Below the pieces are notes generated by a model. It saw nothing but the letters and a program-made list of their open reading frames with translations. It did no database searches and was not told the DNA's origin. A program made the translations under genes and the position numbers. Of a stretch of DNA of 12,270 nt, positions 1 through 7,685 are shown piece after piece (the first letter of the stretch is position 1; every line of letters begins with the position of its first letter). The stretch comes from JAWLCQ01 sp041687095. GTDB taxonomy: Bacteria; Planctomycetota; Phycisphaerae; SM23-33. The stretch covers positions 1 to 12,270 of the forward strand of contig JAWLCQ010000151.1 in assembly GCA_041687095.1 (NCBI GenBank), given 5' to 3'.

Positions 1-3000
1 TCACCGATGAGGTTCAGCGACCCGACCGTCAGGTTGCCCGAAGGCGCCAGGACCGCGTCCTGCGCCATCTGGAGCTGCCCGGTGATCGTCCGCAGGGCGT
101 CACCGGTGATCGTCGAGTTCGCTTCCATTGAACCGCTGGCGAAGACGGCGTAGCGGCTGGCGTGGGAGGCGATCTCCAGCGCGCTGTTCGGCTGGGCCTG
201 CAGCTCGTTGAAGTCGAACCGGTAGCCGTAGTTGCGGTTGTAGTTGCCAACGGTCATGACCGCGTCCGTGCCGGCCGCCACGACGTTATGGGCCGAGAGG
301 TCCGTGTCGTAGTTGCCGCGCAGGAACGCCTTGCCGTTGGTCTCCAGGATCAGATCGCCGTTGCCGAGGATCTGACGCTGGTAGGCATCCTCGCCCGTGG
401 TGTCCTCGTTGAAGCGCAGCTCGTGGCCGTAGCTCGTGCCGCCGTAGACCACGGTCCCGCCGGTGTGAGAGACATTGCGGTTGAGGGGGAGGTTCTTCTC
501 ACCCAGCCGCAACTGGCTGTCGCCGACGATCCAGTTGTCGGTGTTGATGTTGATCGAGTTGTAGTTGTTGATGTCGACGGTGGTCCCGTCGAAGAGGCCC
601 TCGTTGTAGAAGTACGCGCGAACGTACGTCCCGTCGAGGCTCAGGCTGCCGCCGATCATCTTGGAGTTGGCGTCGCCGGCCTCGTAGGCACTGTCGTCGC
701 CGTAGAAGTACGAGTAGTAGTTCACGACCGGGGAGGTGATGGCGATGTCGGTGTTCGTCGTCTCACCGCGGACGTAGACGTACCCGCGATCGGTCGTTAT
801 GTCGACCGTCCCGCCGGTCAGCGAGTCGTTGAGGTACAGGGAGCGGTTGTTGCGGACCGTGACGGTCCCCGCCCCGCTCTGCGGAGCGTTGACGGACAGC
901 GTCCCGCCCGAGAGGTCCACGTCACCGACGAGGTTGTCGGCGGCGTCGACGCGGACGGTCCCGCCGGGAATCTGCATCCCGCCGACCCAGTCGTTGTCGC
1001 CCGCGGCGTTGTCGAGGACGAGCACGCCGGCGCCGGCGCCGGAGATGATCGTGCCGTTCCCGGTGACCTTGCCCCGCAGGAAGAGTTCCGTGTCGATGTC
1101 ATAGCCGACGAGGAACTCCGCGTTGCCGTCCACCGTGGTCGTCCCGAGAACGGCCAGGTCGTTCCGCCACGTCGTGTAGTCCCGCTGGACGGTCAGACGG
1201 ACGTAGTCGCCGTTGCCGACGCTCAGGCTCTTGATGGTCTGCAGCGTGCCATAGGTCGACCCGGTGGTCTCCATGGCGAAGATGTCGGAGTTGGCGGTGA
1301 CGTCGACGTCGACGCCCCAGTTCGCCCCGTCATCCTGCTCCATCCACAGCCCGCCGCCGGACAGCGTGACGTTGGCGTCGGTCCCGAGCGTCCCGAGGCC
1401 CTTGGCGTACAGGCGGTTCATGGCGACGTTGACGTCGTAGAGCTGGTTGCCGGTGTTGGTCAGGTACACGTGGCCGCCACGGGCCCAGCCGTCCACCACC
1501 TCGTTGCTGCCGATGGTGAGCACGCCGGCGCCGCTGTCGTCCTGGACGATGTCCTCGGCGACGGTGAGGTTGCGGGCGCCGTACTGGCTGTTCACGCCCG
1601 CGAGGGTCGCCCCGCCGGGGCCGATGAACAGGCTGCTGGCGCCGCTGTTCAGGATGCGGTTGTTGTTGTCCACCGTCAGCATGGCCGCGGGGCCGCTGAG
1701 GGTGAGCCCGGCGTTCTGGGAGTAGTTCCCGCCAAGCACGTACTTGGCGTTGTCGGACGCGCGGGCGTCGAGTTCGGTGATGTTCGCGGTCCGGAAGTAC
1801 GCCACGGCCTCGTCGGGGACGGCGCTGAACTGCGTGCCCGTCAGGGCGGCAGCGTTGCGGAGGTCCATGACGCCGCCGGCGTTGACGGTGCTGGACCCGC
1901 CGCCGTTGACCGCGCGGTCGAGGTAGACGATGCCGCCGGCCTCGATGACGTAGTTCGCGTCACCGGGGGTGCTGGACTGGAACTGCAGGTATCCGCCGTT
2001 CTGGACGGTGACGTCGGCGCTGTCGTTCCCGGTGCCCAGGCCGTTGGTGTTGGCGTACAGCTTGGCGCCCGCGGGGACGAGGACGTTCACGCCGCCCACG
2101 AAGTGGTTGTTCTGGTACAGCTCGACGAAGTTCTCGATGGTGACGTTGAGCTTGGCAGCACCGGTGTTGTTGTTGATGGTGCTGTTGGTGAGGCGCGGCT
2201 TGGCCCAGCCGTCAGCGGCCGAGGTGCTGCGGATCACGAAGTCGCTGTTGGCGGTGACCGTCGAGGTCAGCACGCGGGTGGCGCCCCAGAAGTCGCTGCT
2301 GATGCCCTTCCAGGGAGTGCCGGCGCCGACGGTGACGGCCTCGCTGATGTTGTTCGCCAGGCCGAACCAGTACTGCGGGGTGGTCCCCAGGCCGGGAACG
2401 GCCATGTTCTGGCCGGCGGCGCTCTGGGCGATGATGGCGTCGGGGGCCAGTTGGACGTTCCCGCCGGTCCCGGCGTCGAGGGAGGCCATGAAGGCCGCGT
2501 CGCCGCTGATGGCGCTATTGGCCTGAACGACGTAGCTGTCGCCGGCCTGGGCGGCCCCGCCGTAGTTGCCGTGGATCTGCCCGCCGGCGGCGGTGATCGT
2601 GTTGGCGTTGGCGCCCAGGGCGTTGGCGTCCTGGAGGATGATGATGCTGTCGGAGGTCGCCGTGGCGTTCCCGGTGAACCCGGTGTTGGCCTGGTTGACG
2701 TAGAAGCGGCCAAACACGCCGGTGCTCGCCGTCGTCAGCGCGCCCGACCCGGTGAGCTGACCCGCCGTGTTAAGCGTGAAGGCCTGCCCGCGGCCGTTAA
2801 CCAACTGCGCGCCGCCGGACTGCACTTCAAGCGTGCGGAGGCCGCCCAGCGTGATGTTCCCGTACGCGGACAGCCGCCCGTCATTGATGACGAGGTCGTT
2901 GTTCGCGTCGCCCAGGTCGCTGTCGCCATTGATCTGCAGCTCTCCGCCACCAGTGATGGTGATGGTCCCGGTCTGGGTGCTGTTGACGTCCTGGATGTGG

Positions 3001-3575
3001 AACTTGGCCCCGTCGACGGTGACGTTGCCCGCCCCGGTCATCCCGGCGGTGGCGAGGTACGTCCAACCGGTGGTGGACCCGTTGATCGTCAGGTCGTTCC
3101 CGTTGAGGTTCACCCCGCCGCGCAGATAGAAATGCTCCCCGCCGGCCGCGTTGTTCGTGACCGTCAGGGAGTCATTCATCGTGATCGGGGAGTAGATGTC
3201 GTTGTTGGCGCCGGTGTGGGTGTTGAGGACCTCGATGGTGGCCCCGGACCCGTTGTTGTCCATGACCAGCCCACCGCCGGTGATCCGCCAGTAGCGATCG
3301 TTGTCGCTGAAGCGGATCGCGCCCACGGTGGCCGTCTCGGCCGCCCCGATCGTTACGAGCAGCGGGTTGAGAGAGATGTTCATCGTGAAGTTGGCGATGT
3401 CGCCGGCGACATTGGGGTACGCCCCGCCGACGTCCCACTTCGCCACATCGCTCCAGTTGCCGTTGCTGTTGACGTTCCATGAGTACTCAACAGCAAAGGC
3501 GCTGGTGGCGGATAGCGCCACCGAAATGGCCACCGCCAGGGTGAAGAGTTTGGACCCTATCTTACGTCCTGCCAT
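1..3575 (-). CDS. Giant secreted Asn/Gly/Thr-rich beta-solenoid-like surface protein, 3' end cut off by the window edge
   Basis: The frame is open without a stop from ATG at 3575 to the left edge (1,191 full codons read). AAAGGAG at 3583-3589 lies 7 nt before the ATG. Residues 1-28 are a clear signal peptide: a basic start (MAGRKIGSK), a hydrophobic core, and an AFA cleavage site before VEY. The mature N-terminus has the NSNGNWSD...W pattern seen in autotransporter-associated and PEP-CTERM-type repeat proteins. The rest is short beta-strand/turn units (for example GNDLTINGST, GNVTVDGAKF) rich in N, G, T, D and V, as expected for a right-handed beta-solenoid. Motifs recur at long range: TANSD at 441 and 760, DGWA at 455 and 695, LYA...GLGT at 506 and 722. 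I found no cysteine codon. The C-terminus (barrel, PEP-CTERM or dockerin) is outside the window, so the anchoring route is unknown. Export is well supported; adhesin or matrix function is inference. Confidence 0.85.
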   Translation of the reverse strand, partial: MAGRKIGSKLFTLAVAISVALSATSAFAVEYSWNVNSNGNWSDVAKWDVGGAYPNVAGDIANFTMNISLNPLLVTIGAAETATVGAIRFSDNDRYWRITGGGLVMDNNGSGATIEVLNTHTGANNDIYSPITMNDSLTVTNNAAGGEHFYLRGGVNLNGNDLTINGSTTGWTYLATAGMTGAGNVTVDGAKFHIQDVNSTQTGTITITGGGELQINGDSDLGDANNDLVINDGRLSAYGNITLGGLRTLEVQSGGAQLVNGRGQAFTLNTAGQLTGSGALTTASTGVFGRFYVNQANTGFTGNATATSDSIIILQDANALGANANTITAAGGQIHGNYGGAAQAGDSYVVQANSAISGDAAFMASLDAGTGGNVQLAPDAIIAQSAAGQNMAVPGLGTTPQYWFGLANNISEAVTVGAGTPWKGISSDFWGATRVLTSTVTANSDFVIRSTSAADGWAKPRLTNSTINNNTGAAKLNVTIENFVELYQNNHFVGGVNVLVPAGAKLYANTNGLGTGNDSADVTVQNGGYLQFQSSTPGDANYVIEAGGIVYLDRAVNGGGSSTVNAGGVMDLRNAAALTGTQFSAVPDEAVAYFRTANITELDARASDNAKYVLGGNYSQNAGLTLSGPAAMLTVDNNNRILNSGASSLFIGPGGATLAGVNSQYGARNLTVAEDIVQDDSGAGVLTIGSNEVVDGWARGGHVYLTNTGNQLYDVNVAMNRLYAKGLGTLGTDANVTLSGGGLWMEQDDGANWGVDVDVTANSDIFAMETTGSTYGTLQTIKSLSVGNGDYVRLTVQRDYTTWRNDLAVLGTTTVDGNAEFLVGYDIDTELFLRGKVTGNGTIISGAGAGVLVLDNAAGDNDWVGGMQIPGGTVRVDAADNLVGDVDLSGGTLSVNAPQSGAGTVTVRNNRSLYLNDSLTGGTVDITTDRGYVYVRGETTNTDIAITSPVVNYYSYFYGDDSAYEAGDANSKMIGGSLSLDGTYVRAYFYNEGLFDGTTVDINNYNSININTDNWIVGDSQLRLGEKNLPLNRNVSHTGGTVVYGGTSYGHELRFNEDTTGEDAYQRQILGNGDLILETNGKAFLRGNYDTDLSAHNVVAAGTDAVMTVGNYNRNYGYRFDFNELQAQPNSALEIASHASRYAVFASGSMEANSTITGDALRTITGQLQMAQDAVLAPSGNLTVGSLNLIG

Positions 3576-3876
3576 GCTCGATCTCCTTTCAATGTCTCAC
3601 CACGAATTGCGGCCGTCCATAGTCACGATCCGAGTCGCGCGTGGTGTCAGGGGGACGGCCTGTCGTCAGAATTGAGGATGCGAGATGATGCAGCTCCTTC
3701 CCTGCAGGGGCCTACCTCCTTTCGAGACAGGGAAACGACAACATCTTTCCTTTCCATCGCTTACAAACCTCTCCGTTTTCCGGCGGGACGGACTTGCAGC
3801 GCACGGTGGCCCGCAAGCCGCTCTCCCTAAAGGTCGCCGAAAGACCTGATATGTTGCTGATTAACCGACCTCACAA
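3576..3876 (-). promoter_or_regulatory. Long 5' leader of the surface-protein gene
   Basis: About 300 nt lie between the predicted start site and the ATG. Near its 5' end is a hairpin, stem AGGTC/GACCT (3831-3835 with 3843-3847) with a 7-nt loop. A perfect Shine-Dalgarno (AAAGGAGGT, 3714-3722) has no ATG, GTG or TTG at usable distance, and a CCCTGCAGGG palindrome lies at 3700-3709. A possible 36-codon upstream frame runs 3757 to 3647 (starts MERKDVVVSL) behind GGAGAGG. I could not match the leader to a riboswitch class I know, including c-di-GMP-I. Post-transcriptional control is plausible but unproven. Confidence 0.4.
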
Positions 3877-3882
3877 CTGGCT

Positions 3883-3910
3883 ATTCTACCACAAGCCGCC
3901 CTCTTGTCAA
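3883..3910 (-). promoter_or_regulatory. Sigma70-type promoter of the giant surface-protein gene
   Basis: On the minus strand, TTGACA (3905-3910) is followed by a 16-bp spacer and TAGAAT (3883-3888). This is a perfect -35 and a 5/6 -10 in one of the few AT-rich patches of the window. Transcription would begin near 3876, giving a leader of about 300 nt before the ATG at 3575. No competing promoter this good was seen closer to the gene. Confidence 0.7.
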
Positions 3911-4514
3911 CGAGCGACCGATCTTTTTTCGCGTCCTAAGCATACTACAGGGCCGCAGGGGTGCTATAAGACGCCATGGGGCGGCCGCACCAGCCATTAT
4001 CCTTTACTTTCCGCCGATACTTGGCTCATACGGAGTTCCTTCTGCCCCTCAGAGACGGCCTGTGCCTCGCCAAGGGCTCCTTTGCGTCCATCGCGTTCGG
4101 CAATTGCGATAGACGACTACCAAGCGTCCTAAATATATGATGGTGCAAAGCACCACGCCTACGGGTGAAGGCACTTATTTTGCTTTAAGAGAATTCCCGG
4201 CCCCGACAACGTGCCCCCGGAAGGCCACCGCCCCATGAACCCGTTCACCGAAGATGCGCCCGATCCCCCTGCCGCCCTGCTGGCGGAGACGGAGACCGCG
4301 GGCGGGCCATCGCCGTTACTCATTGCCTTGCAAGCCATTGTGAACCCGGGTTCCGCCGCGCACCCATGCAAGCACGGCCGTGAACAGCGCAGCCGTGGCA
4401 CCCGCGACGGCGGCGTTGCGATGGCGTGGGGAGTCGGTCGCGGGCCGGTTGCGGGTTGCATCCGCCGTGTGGGGGAGGTACGTTTTCCCGTGCCCGCAGC
4501 CCCAAGGAGCGACC
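3911..4514. other. Divergent intergenic region, no gene seen
   Basis: About 600 bp separate the surface-protein promoter from the sulfatase. The left two thirds are more AT-rich than the rest of the window. A small hairpin TGGTGC-AAA-GCACCA lies at 4141-4155. Open frames here overlap the sulfatase start in the wrong frame and have no convincing features. A weak possible promoter for the sulfatase is TTGCAT (4456-4461), 17-bp spacer, TACGTT (4479-4484), only 3/6 matches in each box, so I would not rely on it. Confidence 0.5.
4504..4509 (+). promoter_or_regulatory. Ribosome binding site fixing the sulfatase start
   Basis: AAGGAG lies 5 nt before the ATG at 4515. The longer in-frame start at 4380 has no comparable site, and the extra 45 residues are not sulfatase-like. 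The family's first beta-strand (PNLLLILTD) begins right after the 4515 start. Confidence 0.75.
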
Positions 4515-5945
4515 ATGCCCGCGACACGACCGAACCTGCTGCTGATCCTTACGGACCACTGGCGGGGCGATTGCCTGGGGCGTCTGGGCCACCCCGTCGC
4601 CCAGACGCCGCACCTCGACTCGCTCTCCGCCGAGGGCGTCACCTTCACCGAGGGCTACACCCCCTGCCCCTCCTGCATCGCCGCCCGCCGCTCGCTCATG
4701 ACCGGCCAGACGCCCAACCGCCACGGCATGCTGGGGTATCAGGACGGGCGGTGCTGGCCGTACGAGCACACCCTCGCCGGGCAGCTCGCCCGCGCGGGCT
4801 ACCAGACGATCAACGTGGGCAAGACGCACTTCCATCCCGAGCGCCTGCACCTGGGGTTCGAGCAGCTCGTCACCCCGGGCGACTATGACGAGTGGCTGAG
4901 CGCGGAAACGGGCCTAGTTCGCGGGCGCGTCGCGCACGGGGTGCACGCGAACAGTTGGATGGCCCGCCCCAGCCACCTGCCCGAGACGCAGCAGGAGGAG
5001 ACGTGGTTCACCAACGAGGCCATGCGCCTCCTGGAGAAGCGTGATCCCACGCGCCCGTTCTTCCTGTGCCTGTCGTTCAACGGCCCGCACCCCCCGTGGT
5101 GCCCTCCGCAGGCGTTCTTCGACTGGTTTGACCGCATGGACATGCCCGCCCCCCTGGAGGGGGCGTGGTCGCGGCGGCACGCGCAGGAGGCGGGGTACCC
5201 GCTGGACGTGAACGCCTGGCGGGGCCGGGTGTCGGACGAACTCAACCGCCGCGCCCGCGTGGGGTACTTCGCCTACCTGGCGTACCTCGACGCGCAGATC
5301 GGGCGGATGATCGAGTATCTCGGCCGGCGGGGCTGGTGGCGGGACACGATGGCCGTCTTCACCGCCGACCACGGGGAGATGCTGGGCGACCACAACCTGT
5401 GGCGCAAGACCTACGCCTACGACGCCTCCGCCCGCGTGCCGTTCCTTGTCCGCCCCCCCAGCCGCTACGAGGCGCGACGGAACGCCCTGTGCGATGCGCC
5501 CGTCGGGCTCGAGGATATCATGCCCACGCTGCTGGCGATGTCCGGCACGGCCGTGCCCGCATCCGTCGAGGGCCAAAGCCTCCTGCCCCTGCTGCGCCCC
5601 GACGCGGGGGACCGAGAGGTGCCGTGGCGGGAGCACTACCACCACGAGCACTCCCCGTGCTACGCCCCCGACAGCGCCTACCACGCCCTCAACGACCGCC
5701 GCTGGAAGTACGTCTGGTTCCCGATCACGGGAGCGGAGCAGCTCTTTGACCGTGTCTCCGACCCCCACGACTGCCGGGACCTCTCGGACGACCCGGAGCG
5801 CGCGGGGGTCCTCCGCGAGTACCGCGGCCGCATGGCCCGCGAGCTGCTGGGGCGGTGCGAGGGGTGGTCGGACGGGGAGACGCTCACGCCGGCCCCGTAC
5901 CCGGTCTGGCGGGACCCGCGCGGGGAGGATGCGGACCGGGGGTAG
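4515..5945 (+). CDS. Formylglycine-dependent sulfatase (alkaline phosphatase superfamily)
   Basis: A 476-residue protein, normal length for the family. It hydrolyses sulfate esters, or possibly phosphonate/phosphate monoesters as some relatives do. N-terminal NLLLILTDHWRGD supplies metal ligand D14. The active-site segment TPCPSCIAARRSLMTG places the cysteine to be converted to formylglycine at C54 with R58, so the core reads C-I-A-A-R instead of the classical C-x-P-S-R. The second metal site is TADHGEMLGDH (D285, H286), with K298 downstream in LWRKTYAYDAS. The C-terminal part (RRWKYVWFPITGAEQLFDRVSDP) is the usual sulfatase tail. No signal peptide is visible from the chosen start, so it may be cytoplasmic, unlike many planctomycete sulfatases. 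No maturase (FGE or anSME) is in the window. The nucleoside hydrolase follows after 61 nt on the same strand. Substrate cannot be deduced. Confidence 0.92.
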   Translation: MPATRPNLLLILTDHWRGDCLGRLGHPVAQTPHLDSLSAEGVTFTEGYTPCPSCIAARRSLMTGQTPNRHGMLGYQDGRCWPYEHTLAGQLARAGYQTINVGKTHFHPERLHLGFEQLVTPGDYDEWLSAETGLVRGRVAHGVHANSWMARPSHLPETQQEETWFTNEAMRLLEKRDPTRPFFLCLSFNGPHPPWCPPQAFFDWFDRMDMPAPLEGAWSRRHAQEAGYPLDVNAWRGRVSDELNRRARVGYFAYLAYLDAQIGRMIEYLGRRGWWRDTMAVFTADHGEMLGDHNLWRKTYAYDASARVPFLVRPPSRYEARRNALCDAPVGLEDIMPTLLAMSGTAVPASVEGQSLLPLLRPDAGDREVPWREHYHHEHSPCYAPDSAYHALNDRRWKYVWFPITGAEQLFDRVSDPHDCRDLSDDPERAGVLREYRGRMARELLGRCEGWSDGETLTPAPYPVWRDPRGEDADRG

Positions 5946-6006
5946 GGTTGGTTGTATCATGTAGTGGCGTTCGTGGACTGAAGACCGTTCCCGGAGGTTC
6001 CCCCGC

Positions 6007-6948
6007 ATGGCCAGGCTCAAGGTTCTCGTGGATACGGATATCGGCACCGATGCCGACGACGCCGTCTGCCTCTCCTATCTGCTCCGCCACGACGCGTGCG
6101 AGGTGGTGGGCATCACCACCGTCGGCCGCGACGCCGACCAGCGCGCTCGCATCGCCGAAGCGCTCTGCCGGCACTTCGGGCAGCCCGAGATTCCCATCGC
6201 GGCCGGGGCGGATGCCCCGCTGTTCCCCAACCGGTACTGGCGGCACCACCAGGTGAACCAGTCCGCCATCGCCGATCGCTGCGGGGTCACGCGGAGCTAC
6301 CCGCGGGGCGGGGCGCTGGACCTCATGCGCCGCCTCATCCGCCAGCACCCCGGGGAACTCGTGCTGCTCACGCTGGGCATGCTCTCCAACGCCGCCCTCC
6401 TCGCCGCCGCCGACCCGGAGGCGACGGCGCTCCTCAAGGAGATCGTCCTCATGGGCGGGCGGTTCGACTACCCGCCCGACGCCCCGCGGACCGAGTGCAA
6501 CGTCATGCTCGACCCCACCGCCGCCGGAACGCTGCTGACCCGCGACACCGCCCCGCTGCTCGTCGTCAGCGGGGACAGCATCGATCGGGCCACCGGGGGG
6601 CTGAGCTTCACCCGCGAGGAGATGGAGCGCCACTTCGCCCACGACCACCTGCGACCGGTCCTCGACTGCTGCCGCTGCTGGGTCGACCGCAACGGCTCGG
6701 GGCGGTTGGGCCTCGCCGATCCCTTCACCTCCTGCGTCATGCTCAACCCCCACCTGTGCACCTACGACGCCGGCCGCGTGGGCGTGAAGCTCTACGACTA
6801 CGACGTGGAGCGGGGGTTCAAGCTCGACGGGGACGAGGTGACGGGCGTGACGCACTTCACGGCCTGCGGGGAGGGTCCGCACCGACTGGCGAGGAACGGC
6901 GATGTGTCGGCGTTCGTGACGGACCTGCTGGCGGTGCTGCAGGGCTGA
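6007..6948 (+). CDS. Nucleoside hydrolase, inosine-uridine-preferring (IUNH) family
   Basis: A 313-residue protein, typical length. The family cleaves the N-glycosidic bond of ribonucleosides to free base and ribose, using a Ca2+ ion held by an N-terminal Asp cluster. That cluster is present as the longer variant DTDIGTDADDA (residues 9-19) rather than DTDPGxDDA. The ribose-binding segment TECNVMLDP (E163, N165, D169) matches ExNxxxDP. The C-terminal metal Asp is in LADPFTS (D238), but the histidine that precedes it in classical members (H241 of the Crithidia enzyme, a proposed proton donor) is alanine here (A237). The RBS GGAGG (5993-5997) lies 9 nt before the ATG. The gene follows the sulfatase by 61 nt, so co-transcription is likely; a TATCAT -10-like box at 5955-5960 in the gap could add an internal promoter. 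No signal peptide. The substrate may not be a standard nucleoside. Confidence 0.9.
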   Translation: MARLKVLVDTDIGTDADDAVCLSYLLRHDACEVVGITTVGRDADQRARIAEALCRHFGQPEIPIAAGADAPLFPNRYWRHHQVNQSAIADRCGVTRSYPRGGALDLMRRLIRQHPGELVLLTLGMLSNAALLAAADPEATALLKEIVLMGGRFDYPPDAPRTECNVMLDPTAAGTLLTRDTAPLLVVSGDSIDRATGGLSFTREEMERHFAHDHLRPVLDCCRCWVDRNGSGRLGLADPFTSCVMLNPHLCTYDAGRVGVKLYDYDVERGFKLDGDEVTGVTHFTACGEGPHRLARNGDVSAFVTDLLAVLQG

Positions 6949-7002
6949 GACGCGCTCCCGTGTAGTCCGCGGGCCGATGCCAGTTGGTTCTCGCGCGGGT
7001 GC

Positions 7003-7034
7003 CGTGGTTTGCGGAGCGCAGCGGAGCAACCACG
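7003..7034. repeat. Imperfect palindrome, probable interspersed repeat
   Basis: CGTGGTT (7003-7009) pairs with AACCACG (7028-7034), and GC/GC extends the stem after one bulged T, around a GGAGCGCAGCGGA-type centre. It sits 54 nt after the nucleoside hydrolase stop and could stabilise or end that transcript, but has no T-tract. Single copy in this window; membership of a dispersed family is my inference from similar planctomycete intergenic palindromes. Confidence 0.45.
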
Positions 7035-7672
7035 TCCAACCGACACCGCCTGCGAATGATCCGGGATGCGGATGGCCATTCCCGCAGTGCGGCCGGGGGT
7101 TTGGGAAGGCCGCGGGGCTCCTCCTCCCCCCACCGGCCCCGTGCCGAATGGCAGGAAAGAATGCCATTCCGGGCAAGCCGGGCGGGGGCGGGAGACGCGC
7201 CGGCGGGGCGTGTGGGTCCTCCAGGTCCCGAACCGCCAGAATGTGATGAAGAGACAGCCCCTCGCGCGGGGAGCGGGTCCGGGCGGAAACCGCCCTCCCG
7301 CTTCGCCCCCTCACCGGTTTTCCGCACCCCCCCGTGGGGCCTCTCCCGGGGGCGTCCTTGCGGAGCGGGCCGCAATTTGCGGCCTTTCCCGCCCAAATCC
7401 AGCCCGCACCCCGATGCGCCATCGCCCGCCCTCTATCATGTGGACGGGCATACATGCGTAGCATTGCCCGCTCCGCTGACCGGTACGGCTGAGCCAATGG
7501 GCCTATGGGGAATTCGGGACCCACGAACCGGGTCCCCCTGCAGCACAAGGGGAGGAGAACGAGTCGAACCATCAGACCCACGACAGAACTCCCTGCGAGA
7601 GCGGGGCCGGGGGGGCGCTCTCCCCGGTCCTCAGGATGAACCCACCGCAGTTACCTCAGATCCCCCAAGGGG

Positions 7673-7678
7673 AAGGAG
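7673..7678 (+). promoter_or_regulatory. Ribosome binding site fixing the start of the Gln-rich protein
   Basis: AAGGAG lies 7 nt before the ATG at 7686, and a signal peptide begins exactly there. The same frame is open back to 6984, but that stretch encodes featureless Pro/Arg/Gly sequence and has no such site. Confidence 0.75.
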
Positions 7679-7685
7679 AAGCACA

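Larger units (their letters stand above)
6949..7685 (+). other. Hairpin-rich intergenic and leader region, no gene seen
   Basis: About 740 bp without a convincing gene: frames crossing it are low-complexity Pro/Arg/Gly translations with no family resemblance. A -10-like TATCAT lies at 7434-7439, with no good -35. Downstream of it are hairpins CGGGCA/TGCCCG (7445-7470), GGGACCC/GGGTCCC (7516-7536) and GAGAGCG/CGCTCTC (7597-7622). Upstream, GAATGGCA/TGCCATTC pairs at 7146-7169 with an 8-nt loop. If the TATCAT is used, the Gln-rich gene has a structured leader of about 240 nt. Confidence 0.45.

Noticed and set aside
162..3482. 1,106-codon open frame on the plus strand
   Set aside because: It is antisense to the signal-peptide-bearing surface-protein gene; its Val/Ala/Asp/Gly-rich translation has no motif, RBS or credible start. 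GC bias keeps it open.
3647..3876. c-di-GMP-I or other known riboswitch in the surface-protein leader
   Set aside because: A GGTAGG-like segment and purine-rich runs tempted me, but the conserved core of the class could not be aligned; left as an unclassified leader.
4211..4888. 225-codon plus-strand frame upstream of and overlapping the sulfatase
   Set aside because: Runs into the sulfatase in another frame; no RBS, no recognisable domain, Arg/Pro/His-rich at its end.
4914..6047. 377-codon minus-strand frame over the sulfatase
   Set aside because: Antisense shadow; no motif and no RBS.
5884..7581. 565-codon minus-strand frame over the nucleoside hydrolase
   Set aside because: Antisense shadow of a gene with clear family motifs; low-complexity Arg/Gly/Pro/Val composition.
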